NCBI GenBank assembly: GCA_020426625.1
Contig: JAGQPR010000018.1
Coordinates: forward strand, 1 to 36,138
DNA: 36,138 nt
Reading direction: 5' to 3'
Source: Planctomycetales bacterium
GTDB taxonomy: Bacteria > Planctomycetota > Planctomycetia > Pirellulales > Pirellulaceae
A program made the position numbers and the translations under genes. Positions 16,070-24,478 of the stretch are shown here, one piece after another; positions within the stretch are counted from its first letter, which is position 1; each line of letters opens with the position of its first letter. The notes beneath the pieces are model-generated. The model was not told the origin of the DNA. It did not search any database and saw nothing but the letters and a program-made list of their open reading frames with translations.

Positions 16070-17764
16070 ATGGTAAAGCGTCTGGGCGACATAGTTATCG
16101 AACGAGGTTGGCTTACCGCAGAGCAACTGGACTCGGCCATCATCGAGCAGTCCTCGTTGGGGCTTCAGTTGGGAAGTTATCTTCTAGACCGCAAGCTGAT
16201 AACCCGCGACCAACTGGGGGAGGCGCTTTCGGAGCAATACGAAGTTCCTTTTCAAAGTATTAGGGTGGACTCGATACATCCGCAGCTTGCTAGATTGCTA
16301 CCTGAGTCTTTCGCGAGGCGGCGTAAAATTGTGCCCTTCCACGTCGAAGGTAGCAAACTGTATCTGGGGATGGTTTGGCCCGGTGACATGGAGGCGATCA
16401 GCGAAACGGAGTTAATGACCGGCTACGAGGTTGAGTCCGCCATCTGCCTGGCAGACGAAGTTGTAAAGCTGCTCGACAGAGCGTTCGACAAGCGCATTTT
16501 TGCACGGCAAACGGCCATAGATATTCGTTTCGAAGAATTGGCCAAAGCGGTCGACAAGGAGACTGACGAAGAAGTCGATGATGGCGAGGCAGATGCGCCA
16601 GTGGTGCGATTGGTTCAATCCATTTTGATGGGGGCCGTTCACGCTGGCGCCAGCGATATCCATCTTGAGCCGCACCATCCCCAAATGCGAGTGCGGTATC
16701 GTGTTGATGGACAAATGCAGCAGGTGATGACTATTCCGGTAGACTCCGAAGAAGCGGTCATCGGACGTATCAAGGTGTTAGCGGACTTGGACACAGCCGA
16801 GTGCCGCCGCCCTCAGGATGGCAATGTTACTATCGAAGAATGCGGCACTCGTGCGAGCTTTCGTGTCAGCGTCATTCCCTGTGTGCGAGGCGAAAAGATC
16901 GTCATGCGTGTCCTGGATGAAACTAGCAAGACATTCAGCTTTGACACACTTGGTATGCCAGAGGAACAAGTAGAGCGAATGCGCGCCTTGCTCGACCGTC
17001 CGCACGGGATGATCGTGATGACCGGCCCTACTGGCTCAGGCAAGACGACAACCATGTATTCGATGTTGTGCAGCATCGATTCCTCCGCAAGGAATGTATC
17101 GACGATCGAAGACCCGGTCGAATTTCAATTGCCTGGCATCAACCAAGTGCAAGCCAACAACGAATTCGGCATGGGCTTTTCCAATGGCCTGAAATACCTC
17201 ATGCGGCAGGACCCGGACGTAATCCTCGTTGGTGAAATCCGTGACCATGAAACGGCCGCAACCGCAGTCCAAGCTGCGTTAACCGGGCATCTGCTGATCA
17301 GCACTCTTCACACCAATGATGCGGTGGGAACGGTAACCCGATTGGGTGATCTTGGGTTGGATAATTTCAAGATTGCCGGGGCGCTGATCGCAGCCGTGGC
17401 ACAGCGATTGTTGCGCAAGCTGTGTTCGCATTGCAAGCAAGAATGTGAATTGAACAAGCGGTTGATCGAGTCGATGTTCGAAGGTCGAAGGATCCCGCGC
17501 GAGATCGATCTTCAAGGACCCTACTACAGCGCCGCTGGCTGTGAGCAGTGTGGTGGCACAGGTTACGCAGGCAGATTGCCGATCTACGAAATCATGGTGG
17601 TGACTCCGGCTATCGAGACCGCGATCGAGTCCGGTTTGCCGACCAGCAAATTGCGGGAAATCGCGGTGGCCGATGGAATGATCGAACTGGCCGTCGGCGG
17701 ACTGAGAGAGGCCCGGCTGGGACTAACGTCTGTCGAAGAGGTGTACTACAAACTCACCAGCTGA
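16070..17764 (+). CDS. gspE: GspE/PilB-type assembly ATPase
   Basis: This cytoplasmic hexameric ATPase powers pseudopilus or pilus assembly. The 564-residue protein has an N-terminal GspE/MshE-type domain (about 1-150; LGDIVIERGWLTAEQLDSAI), a linker rich in acidic residues (about 165-180), and the ATPase core. Visible motifs are SDIHLEPHHPQMRVRYRVDG, the Walker A GPTGSGKTT at 319-327, the Asp box ending in EDPVEFQLPGINQVQ, the Walker B DPDVILVGEIRDHETA, and the His box LLISTLHTNDA. A tetracysteine zinc site lies at C452, C455, C491 and C494, as in GspE and PilB but not PilT. This marks it as an extension ATPase. The start is ATG 16070, 83 bp after the receiver gene; its ribosome binding site is weak. 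Confidence 0.96.
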   Translation: MVKRLGDIVIERGWLTAEQLDSAIIEQSSLGLQLGSYLLDRKLITRDQLGEALSEQYEVPFQSIRVDSIHPQLARLLPESFARRRKIVPFHVEGSKLYLGMVWPGDMEAISETELMTGYEVESAICLADEVVKLLDRAFDKRIFARQTAIDIRFEELAKAVDKETDEEVDDGEADAPVVRLVQSILMGAVHAGASDIHLEPHHPQMRVRYRVDGQMQQVMTIPVDSEEAVIGRIKVLADLDTAECRRPQDGNVTIEECGTRASFRVSVIPCVRGEKIVMRVLDETSKTFSFDTLGMPEEQVERMRALLDRPHGMIVMTGPTGSGKTTTMYSMLCSIDSSARNVSTIEDPVEFQLPGINQVQANNEFGMGFSNGLKYLMRQDPDVILVGEIRDHETAATAVQAALTGHLLISTLHTNDAVGTVTRLGDLGLDNFKIAGALIAAVAQRLLRKLCSHCKQECELNKRLIESMFEGRRIPREIDLQGPYYSAAGCEQCGGTGYAGRLPIYEIMVVTPAIETAIESGLPTSKLREIAVADGMIELAVGGLREARLGLTSVEEVYYKLTS

Positions 17765-17873
17765 TCGGAACTGTCGGCTCGTTCGGACAGCAGTGTTGTG
17801 CATGTTAGCGCGCTCCTTCGTCAGTGTGCATTCTGGCTCGTGAATTGACAACCAGTGGCATCGGATAACAGTA

Positions 17874-18998
17874 ATGAAAAACACTCAACCAATCGCTGGT
17901 CCAATGAGTCTGCTAGCGAAATTGCAGAGCATCCAAATAGGCGGTGACCCGGGCGGGAAGATTGCGAAGAAGGACCTCATTCGAATTATCCGTAATCTGG
18001 CGACCCTAGTTTGCAACGGGGTTTCGATTCCGCAGGCCTTGGATACCATTCTCGATGACGCGCCCTACAAAAAATATCGGAAAATACTACGAGCTCTGGC
18101 GGACAACGTAAGAACTGGTGGAGCACTTTCCGGCGGCATGAAGAAGTTTCCCGCTACGTTTTCCTCTTTGTTGGTGCATCAGGTAAGGGTGGGTGAACAG
18201 GCTGGAATGCTCCAACAAACGCTAAGTCGCATTGCGGAACAGTTGGAGCACAGCTCAAAAATCAAGTCGTTCATCATCAAGAAGATTACCTATCCAGCAA
18301 TACTGGTCGTCGCTGGAACCGGCTCTGTCATTTTCATGCTTACGTGTGTCATTCCCACTTTTCAGAAGATGTACGAAGAATCGGGGGCAGTGCTACCAGG
18401 CATAACACAAGCAGTCATCAACCTGTCCGATTTTGTTCAGACAAATGGCATCAGTATTCTGGTTGGAATTGGAATACTTGTTGCGGCTATCTATTTCTCC
18501 TATCGAAATCCCGTGTCGCGACTTTGGATCGACAAGAGCCTGCTGCGGATACCTTTGTTGGGCAATTGGCTGCGAAACCTGGCGGTCCTGCAATACATCG
18601 AAACCCTGGGCAATCTGCTCGAATCAGGCTTCAACTTAGTCGACGCATTACCCGCAGCAGCCAATTCCGTTGGCAATCGCTATATGCGAAAGCGACTCAT
18701 GGGTTTGCACAATGCGATTCGGCAAGGTCAACGGTTCAGTACCGCCATGCAAAAGGAGAGCAGACTATTTCCGCCTGTCGTGAAGCAATTGGTGGTGATT
18801 GGTGAAAGGACTGGCCGTCTATCGGAGATCACTCGAGAAATACGAAATCATCTCCGCGATGACGTGCAGAAGAATACTACGGCCGTATTGGGCGCCATCG
18901 AGCCGGTCCTGACTGCATCGCTGGCGGTGTTGATCGGCTGCATCTTGCTTGCCGTTTACTTGCCAATGTTTGACATGATCGGAAATACCCGCAAATAG
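17874..18998 (+). CDS. gspF: GspF/PilC-type inner-membrane platform protein
   Basis: GspF forms the inner-membrane platform through which the ATPase acts on pseudopilins. The 374-residue protein shows two copies of the T2SSF cytoplasmic domain: about 45-165 (ATLVCNGVSIPQALDTILDD, then FSSLLVHQVRVGEQAGML) and about 240-360 (LGNLLESGFNLVDALPAAAN, then FPPVVKQLVVIGERTGRL). Membrane segments lie near 145-170 (YPAILVVAGTGSVIFMLTCV), 205-222 and 345-368. The repeated pattern V-x-x-G-E-x-x-G-x-L is typical. The N-terminal stretch is somewhat shorter than in GspF of Proteobacteria (about 400 residues). It starts 109 bp after gspE and ends 11 bp before the first pseudopilin gene. Confidence 0.95.
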   Translation: MKNTQPIAGPMSLLAKLQSIQIGGDPGGKIAKKDLIRIIRNLATLVCNGVSIPQALDTILDDAPYKKYRKILRALADNVRTGGALSGGMKKFPATFSSLLVHQVRVGEQAGMLQQTLSRIAEQLEHSSKIKSFIIKKITYPAILVVAGTGSVIFMLTCVIPTFQKMYEESGAVLPGITQAVINLSDFVQTNGISILVGIGILVAAIYFSYRNPVSRLWIDKSLLRIPLLGNWLRNLAVLQYIETLGNLLESGFNLVDALPAAANSVGNRYMRKRLMGLHNAIRQGQRFSTAMQKESRLFPPVVKQLVVIGERTGRLSEITREIRNHLRDDVQKNTTAVLGAIEPVLTASLAVLIGCILLAVYLPMFDMIGNTRK

Positions 18999-19009
18999 GA
19001 GGCAGGAAA

Positions 19010-19354
19010 ATGCATAGCGGAATTGCAATAGAGCGGCCGCGACGCCGTGGTTTGTCGCTCTTGGAGATGCTCGCCTGCATTACGATTATTGGAATCGTGG
19101 CGGCAGTAATTGTTCCACGACTGGGATCCGGTGGTGAAGTTGCCAAGATCAACGCCTGCAACATTCAACGCGAGACGATTCAAATCCAATCGCTTCTTTG
19201 GCGCCGCGCTACCGGCGACTGGCCTAGCAGCACACTTTCCGACATCGGAGCGGATGTAGTCTACTTTCCCGAAGGCCTACCAACTTGCCCGCTGGACGAC
19301 TCTTCGTACACGCTGGACACGGACACTGGATTGGTCGTTGGTCACGACCATTGA
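19010..19354 (+). CDS. gspG: GspG-like pseudopilin, first copy
   Basis: The protein has 114 residues, preceded by a strong ribosome binding site (GGAGGCAGG). The prepilin signal is RRRG/LSLLEMLACITIIGIV, with cleavage expected after G14 and Glu at +5, followed by the N-terminal helix ending AAVIVPRL. The C-terminal lobe reads TGDWP, LSDIGAD, YFPEGLP, CPLDDSSYTLD. The same phrases occur in the next gene, so the two are tandem paralogues. The helix carries Cys at mature position 9, and a further Cys pair (ACNIQ, TCPLDD) is not shared with the second copy. It lacks the usual longer GspG end with the calcium site and stops at VVGHDH. A minor subunit derived from the major one is plausible. Confidence 0.9.
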   Translation: MHSGIAIERPRRRGLSLLEMLACITIIGIVAAVIVPRLGSGGEVAKINACNIQRETIQIQSLLWRRATGDWPSSTLSDIGADVVYFPEGLPTCPLDDSSYTLDTDTGLVVGHDH

Positions 19355-19575
19355 GTCTTCGGCACTCGACGGAGAGTCTACATAAGAGGGTGTCCAGACT
19401 AAGTAGCGCAATCCTAAGCAACTAGTACAACGATTAGCTTGGAACAGAAAAAATCGAGAATCCGTTACCATACGGTCAATGTGTGACCTACATTTCAGTC
19501 TAGCAACGCAATCGCTTGCGCAGATGCCGCGCCGCGAGTAAGTATTTTGACTATGTGCTGAGGAACTCTAATTCA
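19355..19575. other. Untranslated gap between the two GspG-like genes
   Basis: The gap of 221 bp is the longest in the operon. It holds only a small hairpin, CGCAA (19507-19511) and TTGCG (19516-19520). It may carry an internal promoter or processing site that sets a higher level for the second, probably major, pseudopilin, but I cannot point to clear elements. Confidence 0.35.
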
Positions 19576-19914
19576 ATGATAAGCTCAACTCCAACAAAAA
19601 GCAGGCGGCAGCGAAATGGATTCTCTCTGCTGGAATTGCTGGCAGTCGTCACGATTCTGGGTGTCATTGCGGCAGTTGTCGTACCCCGAATTTCGACTTC
19701 GAAAAAGGGAGCACAAGAAGAAGTCAACAAACAGAACATCTCAGAAATCAACAACGCCGTCGAGCGATGGTATCTTGAGACTGGGGATTGGCCGAAGGTC
19801 GATCTAAGCGATATCGGTGCGGACGGGGATTACTTTCCTGAAGGCATCCCGAAAAACCCCGTGACTGACGCCGTTTACAAACTCGATGCCACAACGCATC
19901 GAGTTATCAAGTAA
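19576..19914 (+). CDS. gspG: GspG-like major pseudopilin, second copy
   Basis: The protein has 112 residues from the ATG at 19576, with TGAGGAA upstream. An earlier in-frame TTG at 19516 would give an overlong leader. The prepilin signal is RRQRNG/FSLLELLAVVTILG, with cleavage after G15, Phe at +1 and Glu at +5, the most canonical of the set. The helix ends with AAVVVPRIS, typical of GspG and PilA-type pilins. The C-terminal lobe has TGDWPKVDLSDIGADGDYFP, PEGIPKNPVTDAVYKLD. It is probably the main subunit of the pseudopilus. Shared phrases with the preceding gene show a local duplication, with this copy closer to the family norm. Confidence 0.93.
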   Translation: MISSTPTKSRRQRNGFSLLELLAVVTILGVIAAVVVPRISTSKKGAQEEVNKQNISEINNAVERWYLETGDWPKVDLSDIGADGDYFPEGIPKNPVTDAVYKLDATTHRVIK

Positions 19915-20025
19915 CGGAGTGATTCTAGCTGAGGGGCAAACAGGTCACTCGCCCCGTGCGGTGAAAGCCAACGGAGCGAGTGTTGTTTTCTACATTCCTG
20001 GTAGAAGACGTTGGCTTGGAATTTT

Positions 20026-20553
20026 ATGCGAACTCGAGACGGAGAATGGCCTGTGTCATGCTCTTCGAATACAGCGGCTTTTCGCAAGAAACGACGAAGC
20101 CGTTTTGGCATGAGTCTCCTCGAGTTGCTCGCGGTAATCACCTTGATGGGTATCTTTTCCGCAGCTGCGGTCACTCGATTCGGTCGCGATATCTTTGGCG
20201 ACACGGGAGTGAAAAGCGAAGCACGCAAGATTTCATTGGGCATGTTATCAGCCCAGCGAGGAGCTATTCGGACAGGTGACCGCCATGGTGTAGTCTTCGA
20301 TGGAAGTTTGAGTCAGGCGACACAATGGACGGTTGTTCGGGAGCTAAGCGGCGGCGCGCGGGAAATAGTTGATGGACCTCATACAATTGCCGACGATTTC
20401 AGCGTGAGCGTGGACTCAGATGAAATCATGTTCGACTTTGAGGGAAATGGAACAAGCACTTTTCAATGCGACCTGCAAGGACCGCATCGCAGCTGGAGAA
20501 TCACAATCCTACCGCTGACCAGAATGATCGATAGCTTCGAGATAACGCCATGA
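20026..20553 (+). CDS. gspH: GspH-like minor pseudopilin
   Basis: The protein has 175 residues from ATG 20026. The prepilin signal KKRRSRFG/MSLLELLAVITLMG would be cut after G28, leaving Glu at +5. The leader is long; a GTG at 20053 would shorten it to 19 residues. The mature part has the GspH/FimT pattern: a helix continuing to ARKISLGMLSAQRGAIRTGD, then beta strands with HGVVFDGS, WTVVRELSGG, IMFDFEGNGTSTF and a final WRITILPLT. In T2SS, GspH is a minor subunit near the pilus tip. It shares the sequence ATGA with the next gene (stop and start overlap), indicating coupled translation. Confidence 0.87.
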   Translation: MRTRDGEWPVSCSSNTAAFRKKRRSRFGMSLLELLAVITLMGIFSAAAVTRFGRDIFGDTGVKSEARKISLGMLSAQRGAIRTGDRHGVVFDGSLSQATQWTVVRELSGGAREIVDGPHTIADDFSVSVDSDEIMFDFEGNGTSTFQCDLQGPHRSWRITILPLTRMIDSFEITP

Positions 20554-21086
20554 GCGACTTAGCATGTCGAGGAATAATTCGAACGCTGCGGCATACCAGG
20601 CACGACTTTGGTGGAAAGCCATCGATCGCAAATAGTGTGGGCAGGCACACGTCTCGGAATCGACCGGGGCAAACGATGCTCGAGCTGGTGGCAGCGTCTA
20701 CCATCATTGCCTTGGCCTTGGTTCCCGCCCTGGGATTCACGCGAAGAAGTCTTGCTAACCTGACCGAATTGGAGCGGCACGAACAACTGATTTCATTGTG
20801 TACGACGATTTTGGAGGAAGAGTTGGCTAGAACTGCGGGTTCGTGGGATTTGACAACGCGCAGCGGTGATTTCTCATCAATTGGTCGCCCCGAGATTCGA
20901 TTCTCTAGCTTCAAATCCGACGCCATCGCTGACGGAGGGATGCCCAACTCGCTCGCTGTTGTCCAGGTCACCGTCTGGTATGACGAAGACTCTGGCAACG
21001 ACATTGACGGTGACGAACCCCAAACGCAATTGGCAACCAAGCTGGCAAAGGTCCTGTCCTATGAATACGAAGCGACTGTCCATTAG
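20550..21086 (+). CDS. gspI: GspI-like minor pseudopilin
   Basis: The protein has 178 residues; the ATG at 20550 overlaps the gspH stop by four bases. The prepilin signal NRPG/QTMLELVAASTIIALALV is cut after G40, with Glu at +5. The leader is unusually long and basic; a GTG at 20637 would reduce it to 11 residues but lacks a ribosome binding site. The mature part has the GspI pattern: helix to ELERHEQLISLCTTILEEEL, then strands ending SLAVVQVTVWYDED. An Asp-rich loop NDIDGDEP near the end could bind a cation. With GspJ and GspK it should form the tip complex. The next gene starts 26 bp before its stop. Confidence 0.82.
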   Translation: MSDLACRGIIRTLRHTRHDFGGKPSIANSVGRHTSRNRPGQTMLELVAASTIIALALVPALGFTRRSLANLTELERHEQLISLCTTILEEELARTAGSWDLTTRSGDFSSIGRPEIRFSSFKSDAIADGGMPNSLAVVQVTVWYDEDSGNDIDGDEPQTQLATKLAKVLSYEYEATVH

Positions 21087-21657
21087 GGCCAAAGATGCTT
21101 GGTTCAGTCGCGTCGTTATGCGTCATTGCCGCCGATACGGCGCGTCCTCGCGACGCGGCGTAACACTGTTGGAAATGGTCATTGCTGGTAGCCTTTTGGC
21201 GGTAGTCGTAACCAGCCTGTCGGTCGTCCTAAGAACGGCCAGGGTGGCCTGGGAAGTTAGCGACGACGATTACGCCGCCATGCATTACGCCCAGTCAGTC
21301 GCCAGGCACTTCGTGCGGCAAGCTCGGGAGGCGCGAACTGTTACCAGCATGCCAGCGGGTGGGGCTGGAATATCGCTTCAGTTGCGGGATGGCAGCACGC
21401 TCACATGGCAACACATACCAGCCGGAGATGGCACACGTGAGAATGTGGTTTTTGTAACTTTCTCTGATTCAGGGCAACAAATCCCGCTCGCCTACAATAT
21501 CAGTAATCTATCGTTCACAGGCTACGCCGCCGATGGTGTTACAGCGACGACGAATCTAGCAGATATTCGGCTGATAGAGATTCGGGTAGCCGCGCTGGTT
21601 TCTGGCGGATCCAAAGTACAGACGGAAATGGCCAAGGTTTGGGTTCGTGCCTGGTAA
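21061..21657 (+). CDS. gspJ: GspJ-like minor pseudopilin
   Basis: The protein has 198 residues from the ATG at 21061, inside the end of gspI, with AAGG about 10 bases upstream. The prepilin signal SSRRG/VTLLEMVIAGSLLAVVV is cut after G33, with Glu at +5. An ATG at 21118 would shorten the leader to 14 residues, which is more usual. The mature part has ARHFVRQAREARTVTSMPAG, strands around GISLQLRDGSTLTWQHIP and NVVFVTFSDSG, and ends IRVAALVSGGSKVQTEMAKV, the GspJ/PulJ layout. It is part of the predicted tip complex. Stop and next start overlap as TAATG. Confidence 0.85.
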   Translation: MNTKRLSIRAKDAWFSRVVMRHCRRYGASSRRGVTLLEMVIAGSLLAVVVTSLSVVLRTARVAWEVSDDDYAAMHYAQSVARHFVRQAREARTVTSMPAGGAGISLQLRDGSTLTWQHIPAGDGTRENVVFVTFSDSGQQIPLAYNISNLSFTGYAADGVTATTNLADIRLIEIRVAALVSGGSKVQTEMAKVWVRAW

Positions 21658-22115
21658 TGGATCGAGAAATGTGTATTCGAATAACCCAAGAACTATGTTG
21701 GCAATCCGAAGATAGAAATTGCATTTACGGCGCAAAGAGCAATCACCGCCGTCTGACATCTGGCCGTAGCGGCGCGGCTCTGTTGCTGGCGATATTTGTC
21801 ATGGCGATCGTCAGCAGTTTAGTTGTTGCCATCGCAGATGCTCAAACCCTTCGTTACGCAGCCCTGCGCAATACTACAGATTGGGACAGCGCGAGGTATC
21901 TTGCCGAAGCCGGTCTGCATGATGCGCTTAGCCGATTGGAAACGGACATCAACTGGCGAACCGGAATTGGTACCACCGAGTACCCTGCAAACAGTGGCCG
22001 CATATATTCGGTTGCGGTTCAAGACGGCCCGGATGGAACGGTGATTATTAGCGCAACCGGTTCTACCGGTGCCTTTAGCCGAGTGCTGACCGCAACGATT
22101 AAGCATGGTGGTTAA
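21657..22115 (+). CDS. gspK: GspK/PilX-like minor pseudopilin
   Basis: The protein has 152 residues; its ATG shares a base with the gspJ stop (TAATG). The signal SGRSG/AALLLAIFVMAIVSSLVV is cut after G39 and, as in GspK and PilX, has no Glu at +5, which suits the subunit at the very tip. The next part, YAALRNTTDWDSARYLAEAG, followed by LHDALSRLETDINW, is the conserved PilX_N/GspK stretch. Proteobacterial GspK has about 320 residues with a large alpha domain; this one is half that length and lacks it, so it resembles PilX-type proteins. The gene following starts 4 bp after the stop. Confidence 0.82.
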   Translation: MDREMCIRITQELCWQSEDRNCIYGAKSNHRRLTSGRSGAALLLAIFVMAIVSSLVVAIADAQTLRYAALRNTTDWDSARYLAEAGLHDALSRLETDINWRTGIGTTEYPANSGRIYSVAVQDGPDGTVIISATGSTGAFSRVLTATIKHGG

Positions 22116-22119
22116 TACA

Positions 22120-23775
22120 ATGACCGAAGCATCCCATCCAGCGGACCTGGTTGCCGCCACAGATCGTGTTTCAGCGATCGTCGAACGCCGGTCGTCCAAG
22201 AGTACCTGGAGACTTGGTAGCGACCGCCGCAAGAATGCGGCGCTATCCGTTGGCTTGGAAATATCGCCAGCTGGAGTCGCTCTGGCCGTAGTACGCCACG
22301 ATCAAGCAACCGGTATCAAGCAGCTGACAACTGACTATACAGAATTCGAGCCCACGTCTGGACCCGCACAGGGAAACTGGACGACCGATGAACTGAGTAA
22401 AGCGCTCATAAGTCTGTCGGAAAAACACCGTCTCATTGGTCAAGCCGTACATGTCGGGCTTGGTGGCGAGCCCTGTGTAACCCGCCAATCGTTTGGTGAG
22501 AACGAACAAGTCAACGACGATGTAGCAGAACTGACAGAAAGAACTCATCGCTACCTGTCACTTGGCCGCGGCGAAAAAGTCTGCTGCTACGCCGAGAGGC
22601 AGATTGATGCCAAACGCAAGCGAACATGGGTCACAGTTGCTCATCGTGGCTTCATCGAAGCAGTGGCGCAAGCGGTTGAATCAGCGGGTTTGAGACTTGC
22701 CAGGATGGAGCATACGCTCTCTACGATTTGCGAAGCGATTGGCGCGACGGGCCGGGACCAACAGCAGCCGGTTCTGATCGTTGCCAAAGGTTCGGGACGC
22801 CCAGAGATGGCGGTCTCGTTCCAAGGTCAGCTCATATTGGATTATCGTCCTCCACGCGCTGCTCTAGGGGAGGGCATGGTTGACCTGTCTGGCATCGCGG
22901 CGATCGGCAAGCATATCAAGTGCGTGAGCCGGTTTGCCCAAAGCCAACTTCCACGCGGCAGTAACGAAATCCGCGAAATCTGCTTGCCGGGCGTTCCGGC
23001 TGTATCCGCGAACGAAATTGACAACGTAAAGCGAATGCATGGGCTGATGCCGATTCCGCTGAGTACGTCCATTCTTTGCGACGATCTGGTAGCAGAACAA
23101 GACATCTTGGAACATGTCGAGATTTTTGCGTCGGTGTGGTTAGCTCGCAGAAGTATGCGGGAAAACGCTCCTCTAGCTGCCAATCTAATGCACTCGTTGT
23201 CGTCCAACGCAAAGTTGTCGGCTTCTCTGTACGTCAAGACTCTCTGGCCTTTGGCGGCTTGCTTGCTCTTGGTCTGTGGGCTCTACGTGGCATCCCATTT
23301 CAAGAATAACTCGCTGCTGGAGGCTGAGGCCAAACTCGAATCGTTGCAACCTCAGCGTCTGGAAGTCCAACGATTGCGCCGGTTGCTGATGGACAACCGT
23401 GAGAACATCAGGCAAGTAAAAAGTCTCCAGCGAACAGTTCGCCCGGTCGCCTGGAATGATATCCTGAAATTCACGGGCCGGGCATTGCCCAGTGGAACTT
23501 GGTTGAAATCCATCAGAATCGAACGTGACAATACGGTTGTTGTCTCTGGGGCAAGTTTTGCCGATGACGCAATCTATGAGTACGTCAATCGTCTGCGCGA
23601 CTCCAGACTTTTTGAATTGGTAACACTTGGGGCAACCAAAACGGTTCGGCTTCGCAGTGGTCCTGCATTCGAATTCGAAATTTCCACTCAAGCTGGCGTC
23701 CTTCCAGCGAGCGAGCCTGAGGTTCAAGTGCCCGTTTCCCATACAACCAGTGCACGGACCTTAACGGCCAAGTAA
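22120..23775 (+). CDS. PilM-PilN-like fusion (GspL-like) inner-membrane assembly protein
   Basis: The protein has 551 residues from ATG 22120 (GGTGG upstream); ATG 22105 is an alternative that overlaps gspK. Residues about 45-330 form an actin-like domain as in PilM and cytoplasmic GspL: LSVGLEISPAGVALAVVRHD, AVHVGLGGEPCVTR, VTVAHRGFIEAVAQAVESAG, LRLARMEHTLSTI, then PVLIVAKGSGRPEMAVSFQG. A membrane segment (about 375-393) is followed by a coiled coil and a ferredoxin-like PilN domain (WNDILKFTGRALPSGTWLKS, FADDAIYEYVNRLRDSRLF). PilM and PilN are separate genes in type IV pili; GspL of T2SS has the fused layout. It should couple the ATPase to the periplasmic parts. A Pro/Thr-rich tail ends the protein. 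Confidence 0.88.
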   Translation: MTEASHPADLVAATDRVSAIVERRSSKSTWRLGSDRRKNAALSVGLEISPAGVALAVVRHDQATGIKQLTTDYTEFEPTSGPAQGNWTTDELSKALISLSEKHRLIGQAVHVGLGGEPCVTRQSFGENEQVNDDVAELTERTHRYLSLGRGEKVCCYAERQIDAKRKRTWVTVAHRGFIEAVAQAVESAGLRLARMEHTLSTICEAIGATGRDQQQPVLIVAKGSGRPEMAVSFQGQLILDYRPPRAALGEGMVDLSGIAAIGKHIKCVSRFAQSQLPRGSNEIREICLPGVPAVSANEIDNVKRMHGLMPIPLSTSILCDDLVAEQDILEHVEIFASVWLARRSMRENAPLAANLMHSLSSNAKLSASLYVKTLWPLAACLLLVCGLYVASHFKNNSLLEAEAKLESLQPQRLEVQRLRRLLMDNRENIRQVKSLQRTVRPVAWNDILKFTGRALPSGTWLKSIRIERDNTVVVSGASFADDAIYEYVNRLRDSRLFELVTLGATKTVRLRSGPAFEFEISTQAGVLPASEPEVQVPVSHTTSARTLTAK

Positions 23776-23817
23776 TTGATAGGCAATGTGCTGCCTGGTC
23801 GGAAGCTGAGGAAAATA

Positions 23818-24426
23818 ATGTCTGAAACAGTCTTGCAACAGTTCTTTGTTCATCCACACCGACATAGATATGTGGTTGGTGCCACGCTCCTCCTGGGGGG
23901 CGTATTGGGACTGCCAGCCTACGACGAAGTGCAACGTATTGAAACAAGGAAAGTGGAGATACTACAGCAGATCGATGAGGCACAGAAATCGATAGGCAAT
24001 TTGGGGCTAATCGAGAGGCAACTGTCGCTAATCAAGCGAGAGGTCGACCAGGCCCAGGAGACCGTGGGGCCGCAAACGGCTTTGGCAATCCGCGAAGAAG
24101 TGGTCAGACTGATCCACACGCATCGGTGCCGTCTGCTGAATGTACAACTCACCGATCCAGTGCTGGTAGCTTGGGACCCAGACAGCAACCCGCTCGATAG
24201 CAAGAATGCTGAGAAAAATGACTCAAATTATCAATTGGTGCAGTCTAAACTAAGCGTGTCCACCGAGGGCACTCTCAGTCGACTAGATGGACTATTGGCA
24301 GACATAAGTTCACTTCACAAACTCGCTGTACCTACGCAATTGGATGTACGTGCGACAGGTGATGACAAACTGAAAGCTGATTTCGACCTGACTTTACTGG
24401 ATCTTTCCCAAAAAGAGGGAAAGTGA
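23818..24426 (+). CDS. PilO/GspM-like inner-membrane assembly protein
   Basis: The protein has 202 residues; the ATG at 23818 has GAGGAAA upstream, while an earlier TTG at 23776 is less likely. A short cytoplasmic end, one membrane segment (about 17-36, VVGATLLLGGVLGLPAY) and a coiled coil (KVEILQQIDEAQKSI, then LSLIKREVDQAQETV) lead to a small alpha/beta domain ending VQSKLSVSTEGTLSRLDGLL and FDLTLLDLS. This is the build of PilO and GspM, partners of PilN/GspL. The position right after the PilM-PilN-like gene and before the secretin matches the usual pilMNO-Q order. Identification rests on layout and position more than on motifs. Confidence 0.8.
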   Translation: MSETVLQQFFVHPHRHRYVVGATLLLGGVLGLPAYDEVQRIETRKVEILQQIDEAQKSIGNLGLIERQLSLIKREVDQAQETVGPQTALAIREEVVRLIHTHRCRLLNVQLTDPVLVAWDPDSNPLDSKNAEKNDSNYQLVQSKLSVSTEGTLSRLDGLLADISSLHKLAVPTQLDVRATGDDKLKADFDLTLLDLSQKEGK

Positions 24427-24478
24427 CTCGAACGGTTGTTAGCCGTCTACCAGAAATGCAACATCCAAGGAGGGATGC

